DNA from: an uncultured Clostridia bacterium
Lineage (GTDB): Bacteria > Bacillota > Clostridia > Oscillospirales > Acutalibacteraceae
Length of the DNA stretch: 38,542 nucleotides
Assembly: GCA_958436475.1 (NCBI GenBank)
Contig: CAUBKG010000014.1
Location: 1 to 38,542, forward strand
Direction of reading: 5' to 3'
The notes beneath the pieces were generated by a model. The model was given only the letters and a program-made list of their open reading frames with translations, ran no database searches and had not been told where the DNA came from. Each line of letters opens with the position of its first letter. Position 1 is the first letter of the stretch. A program made the position numbers and the translations under genes. Positions 16,522 through 25,280 of this stretch are shown here, in pieces.

Positions 16522-18759
16522 ATGCTGACGATTTACAGCCCTGACCAAAGCAGCGCCGTGCCGCTTTCTATCCCGGACGACAAGTGGTTTGTGGTGCATA
16601 AATACAACGGGAAGGACACGCTTTCCTTCGACATCTCGCCGGAGCACGAATGCTACCCGCTGATCGGCGAGGAGATCCGGATCGGCACGGCGGAGAACCG
16701 GTATATCATAAAGGATATTGACGAGCATGGCGGAGTGGCCCAGATAGACTGCGAGATCGACATCGACGACTGGCGTAAAAGAGTGTGGAAGGAATACCGT
16801 GCCACAAATTCACTGCTATCTGAAGTTTTGGAACAGATATGTCCGGAAGGGTGGAGCATTTCAGGTGCAGGGATTTCTTCAAAGCATATGACTGTGGAAG
16901 CATCCGAAGGAATCCCAATGAAGGCCGTTACTGCGGAAGAAATCTTGTATAGGGTTATTGAAATATACGAGATTACGGTAAATTTTGACGTGTTTAATCG
17001 GATACTTTATGTGATTAATCCTGACACATACACACCTTCTGGTGAATTTTTTATAAAAGACCTCAATCTCCGCAGCGTCGGGTTCAACGGAAGCTCCAAG
17101 GGGTTTGCCACCCGGCTCTATGCCTGGGGAAAGGACGATATCACTTTTGCCTCGGTGAACGGGGGAAAGGAATATGTGGAGGATAACTCCTATTCCGACC
17201 GAGTGATCTCTGTTGGATGGAAAGACGAAAGATATACTATTCCTCAGAATTTATTGGATGCTGCAAAGAAAAAGCTCGAACTGCTGGCGTTTCCTGTTCG
17301 TTCGTATGAATGCGATATTGCCAACCTCAATAATGATATGTGGCTTTATAAGGTAGTAACGCTTGTTGACGGGCAACGAAAGACACGAATTAATCATCAA
17401 GTGGTCGAATATAAGGAATTCCCGAAAAGGCCAGACTTGGACGTTGTAATGCTGTCTACATCGCCTCCCAAAGTAGAAGCATCAATAAAAAAAATATACG
17501 ATGATTTTAATGAAACGAGCGAGTTAAACAAGTCCGAATTGCTTACAGAGATAGACCGCGCAACAGGCCTCATGACCGGAGCCGCGGGCGGGCATGTGGT
17601 GATACGCACCATCAACGGCGTGCCGGAGGAAATCCTTATTATGGACGCGGCCGACATGAGCACTGCACAGAAGGTATGGCGGTGGAATTTAAACGGTTTT
17701 GCCCACTCGAGTAAAGGCATAAACGGACCATATACAACCGCAATCACTATAGATGGAAAGATAATCGCTGATTTTATTCTTGCCGGTACGCTAAGCGCGA
17801 ATTTGATTCGTGGTGGGATACTAAAATCCCAGAATGAAAGGATTTATCTAAATCTAAATGACGGCGACTTACAAATAAATGATTATGGCGGAAATATGCT
17901 CTTAAAAATGAACGATGGAGGGATTGGGCTATACGGGGGCATAGGTTCATCTCAGGGATTATGTGTGGGGCAAATAACAAGGGCAATGAACAACAATGCC
18001 AAATATGGAACTATGATTGACACCGGGGAATATGGCGAATGGATAGCGCTATCAGAGAATTGGAGTTCGAAGTTTTCTTATGATAAGAAAAATAGTGGTA
18101 TCCCTGGATTGAATGCATTTACAGATTTAAATATGCATGGATATGCCGTGAAAAGTGCCTCAAATCTTATGTATAATTCTGCTGTTGGCTATCCCACCGC
18201 AATGCAATATGTTTCGAACGGTAATTATGTGCAGCTCGCGGTGAATTACGGCATGGATTCTCAATTTTTTCGTGGTATCGCACTCTTTGAGTCAGACGGG
18301 CGGTTAAAAGAAAATATTCGCCCCACGGAAATGGTAGCGCTCGACGAGTTGATGCAGTGGAAGCATCGGACGTTTGAGTGGAAGAACAGCGGGGAAACGG
18401 AGGCTTGTGGATATATTGCCCAAGAGATGGAGAAAGTAAATCCCGCGTATGTGCTGAAGGTCGGTGAGAAGGGGAACGAAGTCTACCAGATGGATGAGCG
18501 GCGGCTGATCCCCGTGATGTCCAAGGCCATACAGGAACTGAAAGTGGAGGTGGATAGTTTACAAAAGCAAATTGATTTATTAACAGGTGTAAGTGCGCAA
18601 TCTGTATCTATGTCCTCTTCGCGTTCTATGATAGCAAAGGAACAGATTTCGCAGTACGAGGATACTCTTATAACAAAAGTAGAAGGCCCGATTTTACCAG
18701 AGTCACCTCCCGTAATAACCCCTACTACAAATAACATAAAGGAGTCTGATGCAAAATGA
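16522..18759 (+). CDS. Tail-associated protein (Tal-like) with C-terminal S74 chaperone
   Basis: This 745-residue tail tip protein opens with the Prophage_tail fold at about residues 1-330 (FDISPEHECYPLIGEEIRIG, then RYIIKDIDEHG, and later VGWKDERYTIPQNLLDAAK). A beta-rich middle follows. At residue 591 the run SDGRLKENI begins an S74-type intramolecular chaperone (about residues 590-690, with EACGYIAQEMEKVNP and DERRLIPVMSKAIQEL). In such proteins the Ser-Asp and Lys of this run support self-cleavage after the fibre has trimerised. A short coiled coil and about 50 polar residues follow. GC content alternates in patches along the gene, which points to recombination. The stop overlaps the next ATG. 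Confidence 0.88.
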   Translation: MLTIYSPDQSSAVPLSIPDDKWFVVHKYNGKDTLSFDISPEHECYPLIGEEIRIGTAENRYIIKDIDEHGGVAQIDCEIDIDDWRKRVWKEYRATNSLLSEVLEQICPEGWSISGAGISSKHMTVEASEGIPMKAVTAEEILYRVIEIYEITVNFDVFNRILYVINPDTYTPSGEFFIKDLNLRSVGFNGSSKGFATRLYAWGKDDITFASVNGGKEYVEDNSYSDRVISVGWKDERYTIPQNLLDAAKKKLELLAFPVRSYECDIANLNNDMWLYKVVTLVDGQRKTRINHQVVEYKEFPKRPDLDVVMLSTSPPKVEASIKKIYDDFNETSELNKSELLTEIDRATGLMTGAAGGHVVIRTINGVPEEILIMDAADMSTAQKVWRWNLNGFAHSSKGINGPYTTAITIDGKIIADFILAGTLSANLIRGGILKSQNERIYLNLNDGDLQINDYGGNMLLKMNDGGIGLYGGIGSSQGLCVGQITRAMNNNAKYGTMIDTGEYGEWIALSENWSSKFSYDKKNSGIPGLNAFTDLNMHGYAVKSASNLMYNSAVGYPTAMQYVSNGNYVQLAVNYGMDSQFFRGIALFESDGRLKENIRPTEMVALDELMQWKHRTFEWKNSGETEACGYIAQEMEKVNPAYVLKVGEKGNEVYQMDERRLIPVMSKAIQELKVEVDSLQKQIDLLTGVSAQSVSMSSSRSMIAKEQISQYEDTLITKVEGPILPESPPVITPTTNNIKESDAK

Positions 18760-20390
18760 TACACAAACTCCCAATTACTTTAGATGTTGGGAACAAATTG
18801 CGCAATGAAGTACAGTTCGTTAAACAAAGCGACATGGGGAGCCACGCACTGGACATCACCGTCCTCGACCGCTCGCAGCCGGTAGACCTCACCGGATGCC
18901 GGGCGGTTTTTTATACCCGCAAGCCGAGCGGGGCGGTGATTTATAACGCCGCGCAGATCACCGAGGCGTCTGCCGGGCGGATAACGGTAGACCTTACCAG
19001 CCAGACGCTGGCGGAACCGGGGCGGTTGAAATTTGAGATCACCATATACGGCCCGGACGACTCCATCCTGACCACGCTCACGGATGAGAGCATCATCGTG
19101 GAGCCGGTGATCCGCGAGGACGGCGCGGTGGAAAGCACGGACGAGTTTACCGCTCTGACCGAGGCCATGACAGAGGTAAACGCGGTAATATCTGGCGCCG
19201 AGGAGCAAACCGCCGCCGCGGAAGCAGCCGCTTCCCGCGCCGAGGAGCAGGCCGATGCCGCGGAAACCGCCGCAAGCCAGGCAAGCGGGATATACAATCA
19301 GGTTCGGTCAGAGCTGGAGGCGGGGAACCTCAAAGGGGAGAAAGGCGATAAGGGGGATACCGGAATCGCAGGACCTCTTGGACCCCGAGGATACCCCGGG
19401 GGTGTGGCAAAAATGGCCACAATCCCCCTCCCCTGCACCGTGCCGATGGGAGCGGATGCGGAAGCGCCGGCAGCGGTAAGGATCAGCAATTTTGACGAGA
19501 CACTCCCGGCGGGTATTGTCAGCGAGGGGCCCAATATGTTTAATCCACAGGATGTATCGGACTGGAGCACGGGAAACTCCTCAAAAACAGTCATCAACAG
19601 CGTCACCGAAGACGGAGCGGTCAATATCACCTGCAGGGGATCGGGCGCGACGGTCACAACACCGGTTATCTCGCTAGGTATAAACACTCAGTACACCATT
19701 ACACGGGATATCTCGAAGGCATCCACGTGCACGGGAAAATTTGAAATCATCGAATGCTCCCCGGAAGGAGCGGAAGGGAAAATCATATTCAGCCATAACA
19801 ACAGCCAGACGGCGCAGCGGTCGTACCTGTTCACGGCCACCTGCCCGTATATCAAAATCAGATGGACGGCAATTTCTGCGGTGTACGGCGAAATGGAAAT
19901 CCGGTATGAGATCAACATAGGGAACCCTTACGGGATCACAAATACCACCGCGGGGGAAGACCACGCAATAAATCTGGCGCCGTATCAGTACGCCGCCGTG
20001 CAGTATGCTCCGGGCGGCGTAAGCATACCGGCCTACCCCAACGGAAAGATATACGTTTGGAAGGGCATGCTAGAAGCCGGGGAAAATAATGCGGGGACCC
20101 TGTCGGAACAGGGCTACACAGCGGAGGCGGATATAAAAACAGCGGAGGTTACCCTGCTTGATACTGTATTAATGCAGGACATCAAACTCGTGGAGATTGA
20201 CCGCTTTGAGGGTCGCGCCATATCGGGGGTGTCCCGCGTATCGTTTTCCGCCGCACGCCCGGGGCAAGCGGAGAAAACCGTCGTGAGGGTATATGATCCG
20301 CCCGCTCAAAAAATTATGGAATACGCCGCGGATATCGGCGTGGGAGGAATCCTGCAAGCAGGTGACCGTATCATCGTAAAAGGAGAGTGA
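18756..20390 (+). CDS. Baseplate upper protein (BppU-like) with collagen-like linker
   Basis: The N-terminal part of this 544-residue protein has the BppU pattern: VQFVKQSDMGSHALDITVLD, then GCRAVFYTRKPSGAVIYNA and GRLKFEITIYGPD, a domain that attaches receptor-binding parts to the baseplate. An Ala/Glu-rich helix follows at about residues 145-180. A short collagen-like stretch of Gly-x-y triplets (GEKGDKGDTGIAGP, near residue 193) forms a trimer stalk. The rest is beta-rich and probably binds the host surface. The ATG overlaps the previous stop, with AAAGGAG about eleven bases ahead. Receptor binding is inferred from order and architecture. Confidence 0.85.
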   Translation: MIHKLPITLDVGNKLRNEVQFVKQSDMGSHALDITVLDRSQPVDLTGCRAVFYTRKPSGAVIYNAAQITEASAGRITVDLTSQTLAEPGRLKFEITIYGPDDSILTTLTDESIIVEPVIREDGAVESTDEFTALTEAMTEVNAVISGAEEQTAAAEAAASRAEEQADAAETAASQASGIYNQVRSELEAGNLKGEKGDKGDTGIAGPLGPRGYPGGVAKMATIPLPCTVPMGADAEAPAAVRISNFDETLPAGIVSEGPNMFNPQDVSDWSTGNSSKTVINSVTEDGAVNITCRGSGATVTTPVISLGINTQYTITRDISKASTCTGKFEIIECSPEGAEGKIIFSHNNSQTAQRSYLFTATCPYIKIRWTAISAVYGEMEIRYEINIGNPYGITNTTAGEDHAINLAPYQYAAVQYAPGGVSIPAYPNGKIYVWKGMLEAGENNAGTLSEQGYTAEADIKTAEVTLLDTVLMQDIKLVEIDRFEGRAISGVSRVSFSAARPGQAEKTVVRVYDPPAQKIMEYAADIGVGGILQAGDRIIVKGE

Positions 20391-20397
20391 CGAGCGC

Positions 20398-21606
20398 GTG
20401 AAAATCAAAAACGGAGAATATACGGAGGAATCTGCGCTGGAATACGGCACGGCGGAGGCGCGGAAAAACTGTCCGCCGGAAAACATAGACGCAATCAATG
20501 AGAGACTATTATACTACGCGGGCGTGCTTGTACCTAAGGGGCAGAACCTTGCAGACAACAGCCGGATCAAATACGGCCTCGACGTCGACGCAGCCGGGAA
20601 CGTGATCCAGTGCAGTCAGTACCAAACTAACCCGCATAAATATGCCGTCCTCGATTTTGTAAAGGTGGAGCCAAACACCTCGTATCACCTGCGGTCAGAG
20701 GCAAATTTAGGATACGGCGTATACCCTCCGCGCTATGCGGAGCTCGATGCAAACGGAAATGTTGTGAATATCACCGCGTTTGAAGGCCAGAGCGCCATGC
20801 TGACCACAACGGAAAACACCCGGTATCTGCGTATCCCGTGGGTGGATCAGCGCGTGGAAGAGGGTCCGAGCAAAATCCAGGTTGCAAAAACGGATATCCC
20901 CGTTGCCTATAACGCCTATGAGGGCCTGACCCTTAACCCGAAATGGATGCCGGCAGGATCGGGGCTGGCGGGCAAGCGCTGGGCCGCCTGCGGTGACAGC
21001 ATCACCGCCGGGTATGGATTCACGGTGGGGGACAGCACGTTATTCCCCACCGGGGAGCGGTATGCTGCGGAGGTACGCAAGCTTATCGGTATCACCGATT
21101 TGGTTTATGCCAGCTCCGGGGCCGCATATATGACCCGGGAGGGCATCACCATCCCGACGATGTATGAGCAGGTGGAGGCGGCGTCCGCGGACATCGATAT
21201 CCTGACGATCCTCGGCGGTACCAACGATAATTACGACGGCAGCACAGATATTGACAGCACCGATCGCGCCACATTTGCAGGAGCCGTTAATGCCACGCTG
21301 CGGATGGCGAAACTCAAATACCCGTACATCCCCCTGATTGTCACCACCATCCTGCCGCGGCAGACATCCAACGCGGGGAATCAGTCTATCGTTACAAAAA
21401 ACGGTATTATCAAACAGTGCGCGGAGAAATATGGCATCCCGGTACTGGATTTGTATACCTCCGGGATGATGCCAGAGGCGCTGGATACCCAGCTCACCGC
21501 CGACGGCAAGGAGCCGCTGTATGCGGACGGCCTGCATCCTTCCGCCGCGGGCCACCAGGTGCTCGCGAAAATTTTTGCGGGCGAAATCAAAAAATACTTA
21601 TCATAA
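20398..21606 (+). CDS. Tail fibre protein with SGNH/GDSL esterase domain
   Basis: A 402-residue protein that begins at GTG 20398 after GGAGAG. Residues 1-185 form a beta-rich attachment region. Residues 190-402 are an SGNH hydrolase: block I CGDSITAGYG with Ser201, a block II glycine in SSGAAY, block III GGTND with Asn276, and block V DGLHPS with Asp377 and His380. The full catalytic set is present, so it should be an active esterase. In tail fibres such domains remove acetyl groups from surface glycans during adsorption. The link to host polysaccharide is inferred. Confidence 0.9.
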   Translation: MKIKNGEYTEESALEYGTAEARKNCPPENIDAINERLLYYAGVLVPKGQNLADNSRIKYGLDVDAAGNVIQCSQYQTNPHKYAVLDFVKVEPNTSYHLRSEANLGYGVYPPRYAELDANGNVVNITAFEGQSAMLTTTENTRYLRIPWVDQRVEEGPSKIQVAKTDIPVAYNAYEGLTLNPKWMPAGSGLAGKRWAACGDSITAGYGFTVGDSTLFPTGERYAAEVRKLIGITDLVYASSGAAYMTREGITIPTMYEQVEAASADIDILTILGGTNDNYDGSTDIDSTDRATFAGAVNATLRMAKLKYPYIPLIVTTILPRQTSNAGNQSIVTKNGIIKQCAEKYGIPVLDLYTSGMMPEALDTQLTADGKEPLYADGLHPSAAGHQVLAKIFAGEIKKYLS

Positions 21607-21618
21607 GGAGATGCACCA

Positions 21619-21906
21619 ATGGATGAGACAAACATCGTACTGGAGCGCCATGACCAGCACATCAAATCCCTTCAGCACCAGGTGGACGATCTGCGGCCCA
21701 TTGTAACGGAGATCCGGAACATCAGCGCCACGCTCGTGCAGCTCACCACGGAGCTGAAGCACACGAACGAGCACCTGGAGCAGCATGAAAAAGAAATCAA
21801 AAAGCTTTCGGAACAGCCCGCCCGCCGGTGGGATTTGATCGCCACAACCATGATAACGGCGATCGTATCCTCTGGAGTGGGCTTTTTGTTTTCACAAATT
21901 TTTTAG
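21619..21906 (+). CDS. XhlA-like lysis-associated membrane protein
   Basis: A 95-residue protein with an N-terminal coiled coil (DQHIKSLQHQVDDLRPIV and HTNEHLEQHEKEIKKLSE) and one C-terminal membrane helix (LIATTMITAIVSSGVGFLF). This layout is that of haemolysin XhlA-type proteins, which act with a holin in Bacillus PBSX-like lysis cassettes. AAGGAG precedes the ATG, and the holin gene follows after 13 bases. Confidence 0.82.
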   Translation: MDETNIVLERHDQHIKSLQHQVDDLRPIVTEIRNISATLVQLTTELKHTNEHLEQHEKEIKKLSEQPARRWDLIATTMITAIVSSGVGFLFSQIF

Positions 21907-21919
21907 GAGGCAACCACAA

Positions 21920-22141
21920 ATGAAAAAATTTTTACTCGACACGCTGGAAAGAGCCATCAAAACGGCAGCCCAGACGGCGATCGCCACCATCGGCACCACC
22001 GCCACCATCGGCGCGGTAGATTGGCGCTTGGTCGCGTCTACCGTAGCTCTGGCAACTGTCCTGTCCATCCTCACGTCTATCGCAAGCCGCCCGGTGGGAG
22101 ACGGAGACAGCGCAAGCCTTGTGCACAAAAAGGAGGAGTAA
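21920..22141 (+). CDS. Phage holin (r1t-like)
   Basis: A 73-residue membrane protein with two hydrophobic segments (TAAQTAIATIGTTATIGAV and LVASTVALATVLSILTSIA) and a charged tail HKKEE. It should form the membrane lesion that times lysis and gives the endolysin access to the wall. AGGAGG precedes the ATG, and the endolysin starts 3 bases after the stop. Size, topology and neighbours match the r1t holin group. Confidence 0.87.
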   Translation: MKKFLLDTLERAIKTAAQTAIATIGTTATIGAVDWRLVASTVALATVLSILTSIASRPVGDGDSASLVHKKEE

Positions 22142-22144
22142 AAC

Positions 22145-23068
22145 ATGTTAAAAATCATCGACAAAACCATCCCGGAAAGCAACCCCAACCGCCCCGGTGG
22201 CGTCTACGATAAACAGTACATCACCATCCACGAGACGGGCAACACCAGCCCCACAGCCAACGCCGCCAGCCATGCAGAGTGGATGCTCAGTGGATCCAAT
22301 GGAGAGGTAGGTTACCATTACACGGTGGATGATCATGAGGCATACCATCACATCCCCGACAATGAGCGGGCGTGGCACGCCGGGGACGGCGACAAAGGGG
22401 CTGGAAACCTCCACAGTATTGGTATCGAGATGTGCGTCAATGAGGGCTCTGACATCGGGGCGACGAGGCGTAACGCCGCCTGCTTGACCGCCAAGCTGAT
22501 GCACGAGTATCATATCCCGTTTGCCAATGTAGTGCAGCACCATCACTGGTCAGGCAAGGATTGCCCCAAAATCATGAGGGCAACCCCTGGAGCATGGGAC
22601 GCGTTTTTGGCCTTGGTTAAGGAGCTTTATGACGTGTCAAACCCCACGCCATCCACGCCGCCCAAGGCGCCGCCGAACGAAGTCGCGCAGTATCAGGCGT
22701 GGATAAACGCCACATATGGCGAGGGGCTCGCTGTAGACGGCAGCTACGGCCCACTCACAAAAAAGGCGAGTATTAGGGCGTTGCAAACCGCGCTTAACGC
22801 TGCGTATGGTGCCGGGCTTGCCGTAGACGGCAGCTACGGCCCCGCGACAAAAGCGGCGACCCGCAAACACAATCTCCACAGAGGCGACAAGGGCGACCTC
22901 GTGCGTATCTTGCAGGGGTGCCTATACGGTAAAGGGTACGACCCAAAGGGCTTTGACGGCAGCTTTGGGCCGGGCTGTGATGCAGCCGTCCGCACAGCAC
23001 AGTCGCGAGCGGGTATCAGGGTAGACGGGTATGTTGGCCCGGATACCTGGACTGTACTAATCAAATAA
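22145..23068 (+). CDS. Endolysin, N-acetylmuramoyl-L-alanine amidase
   Basis: This 307-residue enzyme cuts the bond between muramic acid and the peptide stem at the end of infection. Residues 1-160 are an Amidase_2 domain: YITIHETGN with His29, IGIEMCVNEG, and HHHWSGKDCP with a His at 132-134 and Cys140 as zinc ligands. A Pro-rich linker (about 170-178) leads to three peptidoglycan-binding type repeats, marked by AVDGSYGP twice and FDGSFGP once. The first two repeats are also nearly the same in DNA, around 22,731-22,755 and 22,820-22,844, which shows recent internal duplication. A terminator follows. Confidence 0.95.
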   Translation: MLKIIDKTIPESNPNRPGGVYDKQYITIHETGNTSPTANAASHAEWMLSGSNGEVGYHYTVDDHEAYHHIPDNERAWHAGDGDKGAGNLHSIGIEMCVNEGSDIGATRRNAACLTAKLMHEYHIPFANVVQHHHWSGKDCPKIMRATPGAWDAFLALVKELYDVSNPTPSTPPKAPPNEVAQYQAWINATYGEGLAVDGSYGPLTKKASIRALQTALNAAYGAGLAVDGSYGPATKAATRKHNLHRGDKGDLVRILQGCLYGKGYDPKGFDGSFGPGCDAAVRTAQSRAGIRVDGYVGPDTWTVLIK

Positions 23069-23080
23069 CGCAAATAAGAC

Positions 23081-23120
23081 AAAAAGCCCGCCGAAGGTTT
23101 GATTCCTCGGCGGGCTTTTT
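23081..23120. terminator. Bidirectional terminator between lysis and accessory regions
   Basis: A 14-bp stem, AAAAAGCCCGCCGA with TCGGCGGGCTTTTT, closes a 12-base loop. A-runs and T-runs on both sides let it act on both strands, for the endolysin from the left and the minus-strand gene from the right. Confidence 0.9.
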
Positions 23121-23194
23121 GCATTTATTTGTTAACTTTATCTATTTTCATTTGTTATTTTATGTGGGCTGATTCAGCGGGATTTAGGGCTTTT

Positions 23195-23962
23195 TCATCG
23201 GGTCACAACTTTTTGTGCGCCTCCTTTTTGTTTTTGAAAACGCTCCAATATTTTACTGTGTGTAAACGGGCCGAAGACGGCCAGCCATTTACACAAATCG
23301 TTCTCCTCGTCCGAATAGACACTAAATATATCGTCGGAACCCTCTAACCGCTTAGGATGGTTGTATACCCCAACATCAAAAACGTCCCTGCTTACAAAAC
23401 GCAGCGTTTTTCCGGTGATATTATGGATGTACACAGCATCGACATATCCATCCTTCGAATACTCTCCATCTTTACCCGCAGTAGGATAAATCTCTTTAAT
23501 GGTTTCTGCGAGGCTCCAGCGGCTTTTGAGCTCTTCTCGTTCACGCTTCTGAGCAGTTTCCTCTTCTTCAACCTTTTTCAAGCACTGGGACAGTGCTGAT
23601 TTGTTTTCGAGGATGGAGTCTTCAAGCAGCTTCTGTGTCTCGGGGGAGAGAGTAATTTTCTTGGTATATGCATCATAGCTATTTTCTATTGCCCACGCTT
23701 CGTCTTCTGTGCCGGTGCGGATAAAGTATTCGTCCAAGGATTCGTTGGGGCAAATCTGCTGGTTTAGCCACATCATCATGATATCACTAAGCTGGTTACT
23801 ATCAAATGGCTTGGTGTAAAAATATTCAAATGGATGAGAGTTTCCGGTGATAACAGGCTCTTTTATTTTTTGGAGCAGCGAATCGAGAACCTGAACATCA
23901 TAACGAAGACTGGCGCTAGAACGATGGTCGAACTCACGCCCCCAAACAGTAACGGTAACCAT
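23195..23962 (-). CDS. Uncharacterised prophage accessory protein
   Basis: I do not recognise this 255-residue protein. It has a basic N-terminal region (VWGREFDHRSSASLRYDV), a middle with a charged helix around residues 125-150 (KKVEEEETAQKREREELK), and a C-terminal beta-like part with IHNITGKTLRFVSRDVFDVG and FGPFTHSKI. No membrane segment or signal peptide is visible. TAAGGAGG lies upstream of the ATG. It is transcribed alone from a strong promoter at 24019-24047 that is a 51-bp copy of the one driving the small gene at 29329, so it belongs to the same regulated set as the helicase/IbrAB operon. Confidence 0.75.
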   Translation of the reverse strand: MVTVTVWGREFDHRSSASLRYDVQVLDSLLQKIKEPVITGNSHPFEYFYTKPFDSNQLSDIMMMWLNQQICPNESLDEYFIRTGTEDEAWAIENSYDAYTKKITLSPETQKLLEDSILENKSALSQCLKKVEEEETAQKREREELKSRWSLAETIKEIYPTAGKDGEYSKDGYVDAVYIHNITGKTLRFVSRDVFDVGVYNHPKRLEGSDDIFSVYSDEENDLCKWLAVFGPFTHSKILERFQKQKGGAQKVVTR

Positions 23963-24007
23963 TTAAAAATCCTCCTTAGTTTAGGCATATTTGAGAATAA
24001 ACCCCTT

Positions 24008-24058
24008 TGTTTGATTCTATTATACCGTACACACGGGCGGTTGTCAAGGACTTTTATT
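24008..24058 (-). repeat. 51-bp promoter repeat, copy 1
   Basis: This 51-bp segment matches 29259-29309 on the other strand with two base changes, both in the operator centre. It contains a complete promoter and operator. The copy reaches two bases into the end of the XRE gene. Confidence 0.9.
24019..24047 (-). promoter_or_regulatory. Consensus promoter P1 with internal operator
   Basis: Read on the minus strand, TTGACA (24042-24047) and TATAAT (24019-24024) are exact consensus and 17 bases apart. The spacer holds an ACCG...CGGT dyad whose centre (CGTGTG) is changed from the CACGTG of the other two copies, so repressor binding may be weaker here. It drives the gene ending at 23195. Confidence 0.85.
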
Positions 24059-24254
24059 ACATTCTTTCGAAATTTATTATGTCTTCGATTTTCACACCGA
24101 GAGCGGTAGCAACACGGTGTATTTTGTATACATCGCGCGGAATCCTTTCTCCTGACTCCCATTTTTCAATCGTCCTTGTTGCCAGACCGGATTCCTCTGA
24201 CAACCTTTTTTGTGACCACCCTTTGGCATTTCGGAGCTTTTTTATATTATTCAT
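24057..24254 (-). CDS. XRE-family transcriptional regulator
   Basis: A 65-residue protein made of one Cro/CI-type helix-turn-helix domain: LRNAKGWSQKRLSEESGLATRTIEKWE at about residues 6-32, split here by its turn at SGLA. The rest, RVATALGVKIEDIINFERM, completes the five-helix fold; there is no C-terminal oligomerisation domain. GGAGGTG precedes the ATG, which overlaps the end of the gene before it. It is the last gene of the operon and lies directly ahead of promoter P1. It is the natural candidate to bind the palindromic operators in P1, P2 and P3, including that of its own operon, but binding is inferred. Confidence 0.9.
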   Translation of the reverse strand: MNNIKKLRNAKGWSQKRLSEESGLATRTIEKWESGERIPRDVYKIHRVATALGVKIEDIINFERM

Positions 24255-24750
24255 TGGACACCTCCGCTAGATCGATGAGATTATTAGTATCATACTGAGT
24301 GTATATGCTGGCTATGGATTTAAGATAAGTATCTCTGTTTTGTGGTTTAGGCTGGTTGGCCACCATCTCCAAAAGCGCGACCGAAAACTCCGTACTGAGA
24401 CCGACAACCCTCGTACTTTTTAAGATGCCTGTGGCAGCATCCACAAAAATAATGGTTAACGCGATCCCCATCCCTGGGGGAGGACTGAATAACGTATAGT
24501 TAGAATACGCCCAGCAATAAGGTGCATCCATCCACGGCAAAGACCCAAACCGCGAGAGAAAAAAGATTACTCCATCTATCTGCGCGAGCCTGAATTGCGC
24601 TGCACCGCTTTTAATTGCCTTTATTTCTGCGTCCGTTGGACGAGCGAATTTTATTACCAGCTCCGCCCCGGAATCAGTCAAATCAAAACGGATATCATCT
24701 TTGCTCGGCTCACAGCATTTTTTGCCCACAACCAAAGCCTGCATATTCAT
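24247..24750 (-). CDS. Uncharacterised protein of the IbrAB operon
   Basis: A 167-residue soluble protein with no motif I can name. Visible features are a beta-rich first half (DIRFDLTDSGAELVIKFARP, then GVIFFLSRFGSLPWMDAPY) and a second half with FVDAATGILKSTRVVGLSTEF and a helical end. GGAGGAA lies ahead of the ATG, which overlaps the ParB-like stop as ATGA. Genes with the same LPWMDAPY-type segment occur beside ParB/PAPS-reductase pairs in other Firmicutes phages as far as I recall, so it is probably part of the module rather than a passenger. Function is unknown. Confidence 0.78.
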   Translation of the reverse strand: MNMQALVVGKKCCEPSKDDIRFDLTDSGAELVIKFARPTDAEIKAIKSGAAQFRLAQIDGVIFFLSRFGSLPWMDAPYCWAYSNYTLFSPPPGMGIALTIIFVDAATGILKSTRVVGLSTEFSVALLEMVANQPKPQNRDTYLKSIASIYTQYDTNNLIDLAEVSNE

Positions 24751-25280
24751 GCCAGTTCCTCCTTAATATACTCTCCCGGGTCCCACGACTTTGAAAAGTC
24801 ATTGTTTTTGAACATTTCCGCCAGCCCAGTAATTTGTTTTAGGCGCAGGATTTCGTCTGTGTCCATGCCTAGATGTTTTGCCAGCCATGCATCCGACCGG
24901 CCCAAACGGTGGAGCTCCGCCACAATATTTGACATAAGATCAACGTCGTGGCTCCCTCGGGCGCGGTTGTGACGAATCGTAGATGCCATTCGGTCCTCGA
25001 TGGGCTTATCAATTACGGAAACTGGGAGCATCCCCCCCTCGCGCTCAAAAATATCCTTGTGCTGCAGCATTACCGTATACCGATGGAACCCATCCACAAT
25101 CTCATACATGTCATCCTCCGAATTATAATAGCATACGATTGGCATCGTGTAACCGTCCTCTTTGATGGAATCATAGAGCAGGCGCATTTCCGGGGGTGCG
25201 ACTTTATTGGGATTGTACTCATTCGCGCGAATTTTATCCACCGGCACAGGGCGTATATTGTATACGGGGCTTTTGTACAT
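24747..25280 (-). CDS. ibrB: ParB-like protein, IbrB type
   Basis: This 177-residue protein has a ParB/sulfiredoxin-type N-terminal domain: VDKIRANEYNPNK, then MPIVCYYNSEDDMYEIVDGFHR with the key DGFHR at residues 63-67, and a RHNRARGSH segment at 103-111 that marks the IbrB subgroup. A short helix-turn-helix-like region follows (AWLAKHLGMDTDEILRLKQ). IbrB works with the PAPS-reductase-fold IbrA, which lies directly upstream. The start ATG follows AAAGGAGTG and overlaps the end of ibrA by 47 bases. In Escherichia coli the pair activates prophage surface genes; the molecular reaction is not known, and ParB-like domains elsewhere can be nucleases or CTPases. Confidence 0.87.
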   Translation of the reverse strand: MYKSPVYNIRPVPVDKIRANEYNPNKVAPPEMRLLYDSIKEDGYTMPIVCYYNSEDDMYEIVDGFHRYTVMLQHKDIFEREGGMLPVSVIDKPIEDRMASTIRHNRARGSHDVDLMSNIVAELHRLGRSDAWLAKHLGMDTDEILRLKQITGLAEMFKNNDFSKSWDPGEYIKEELA

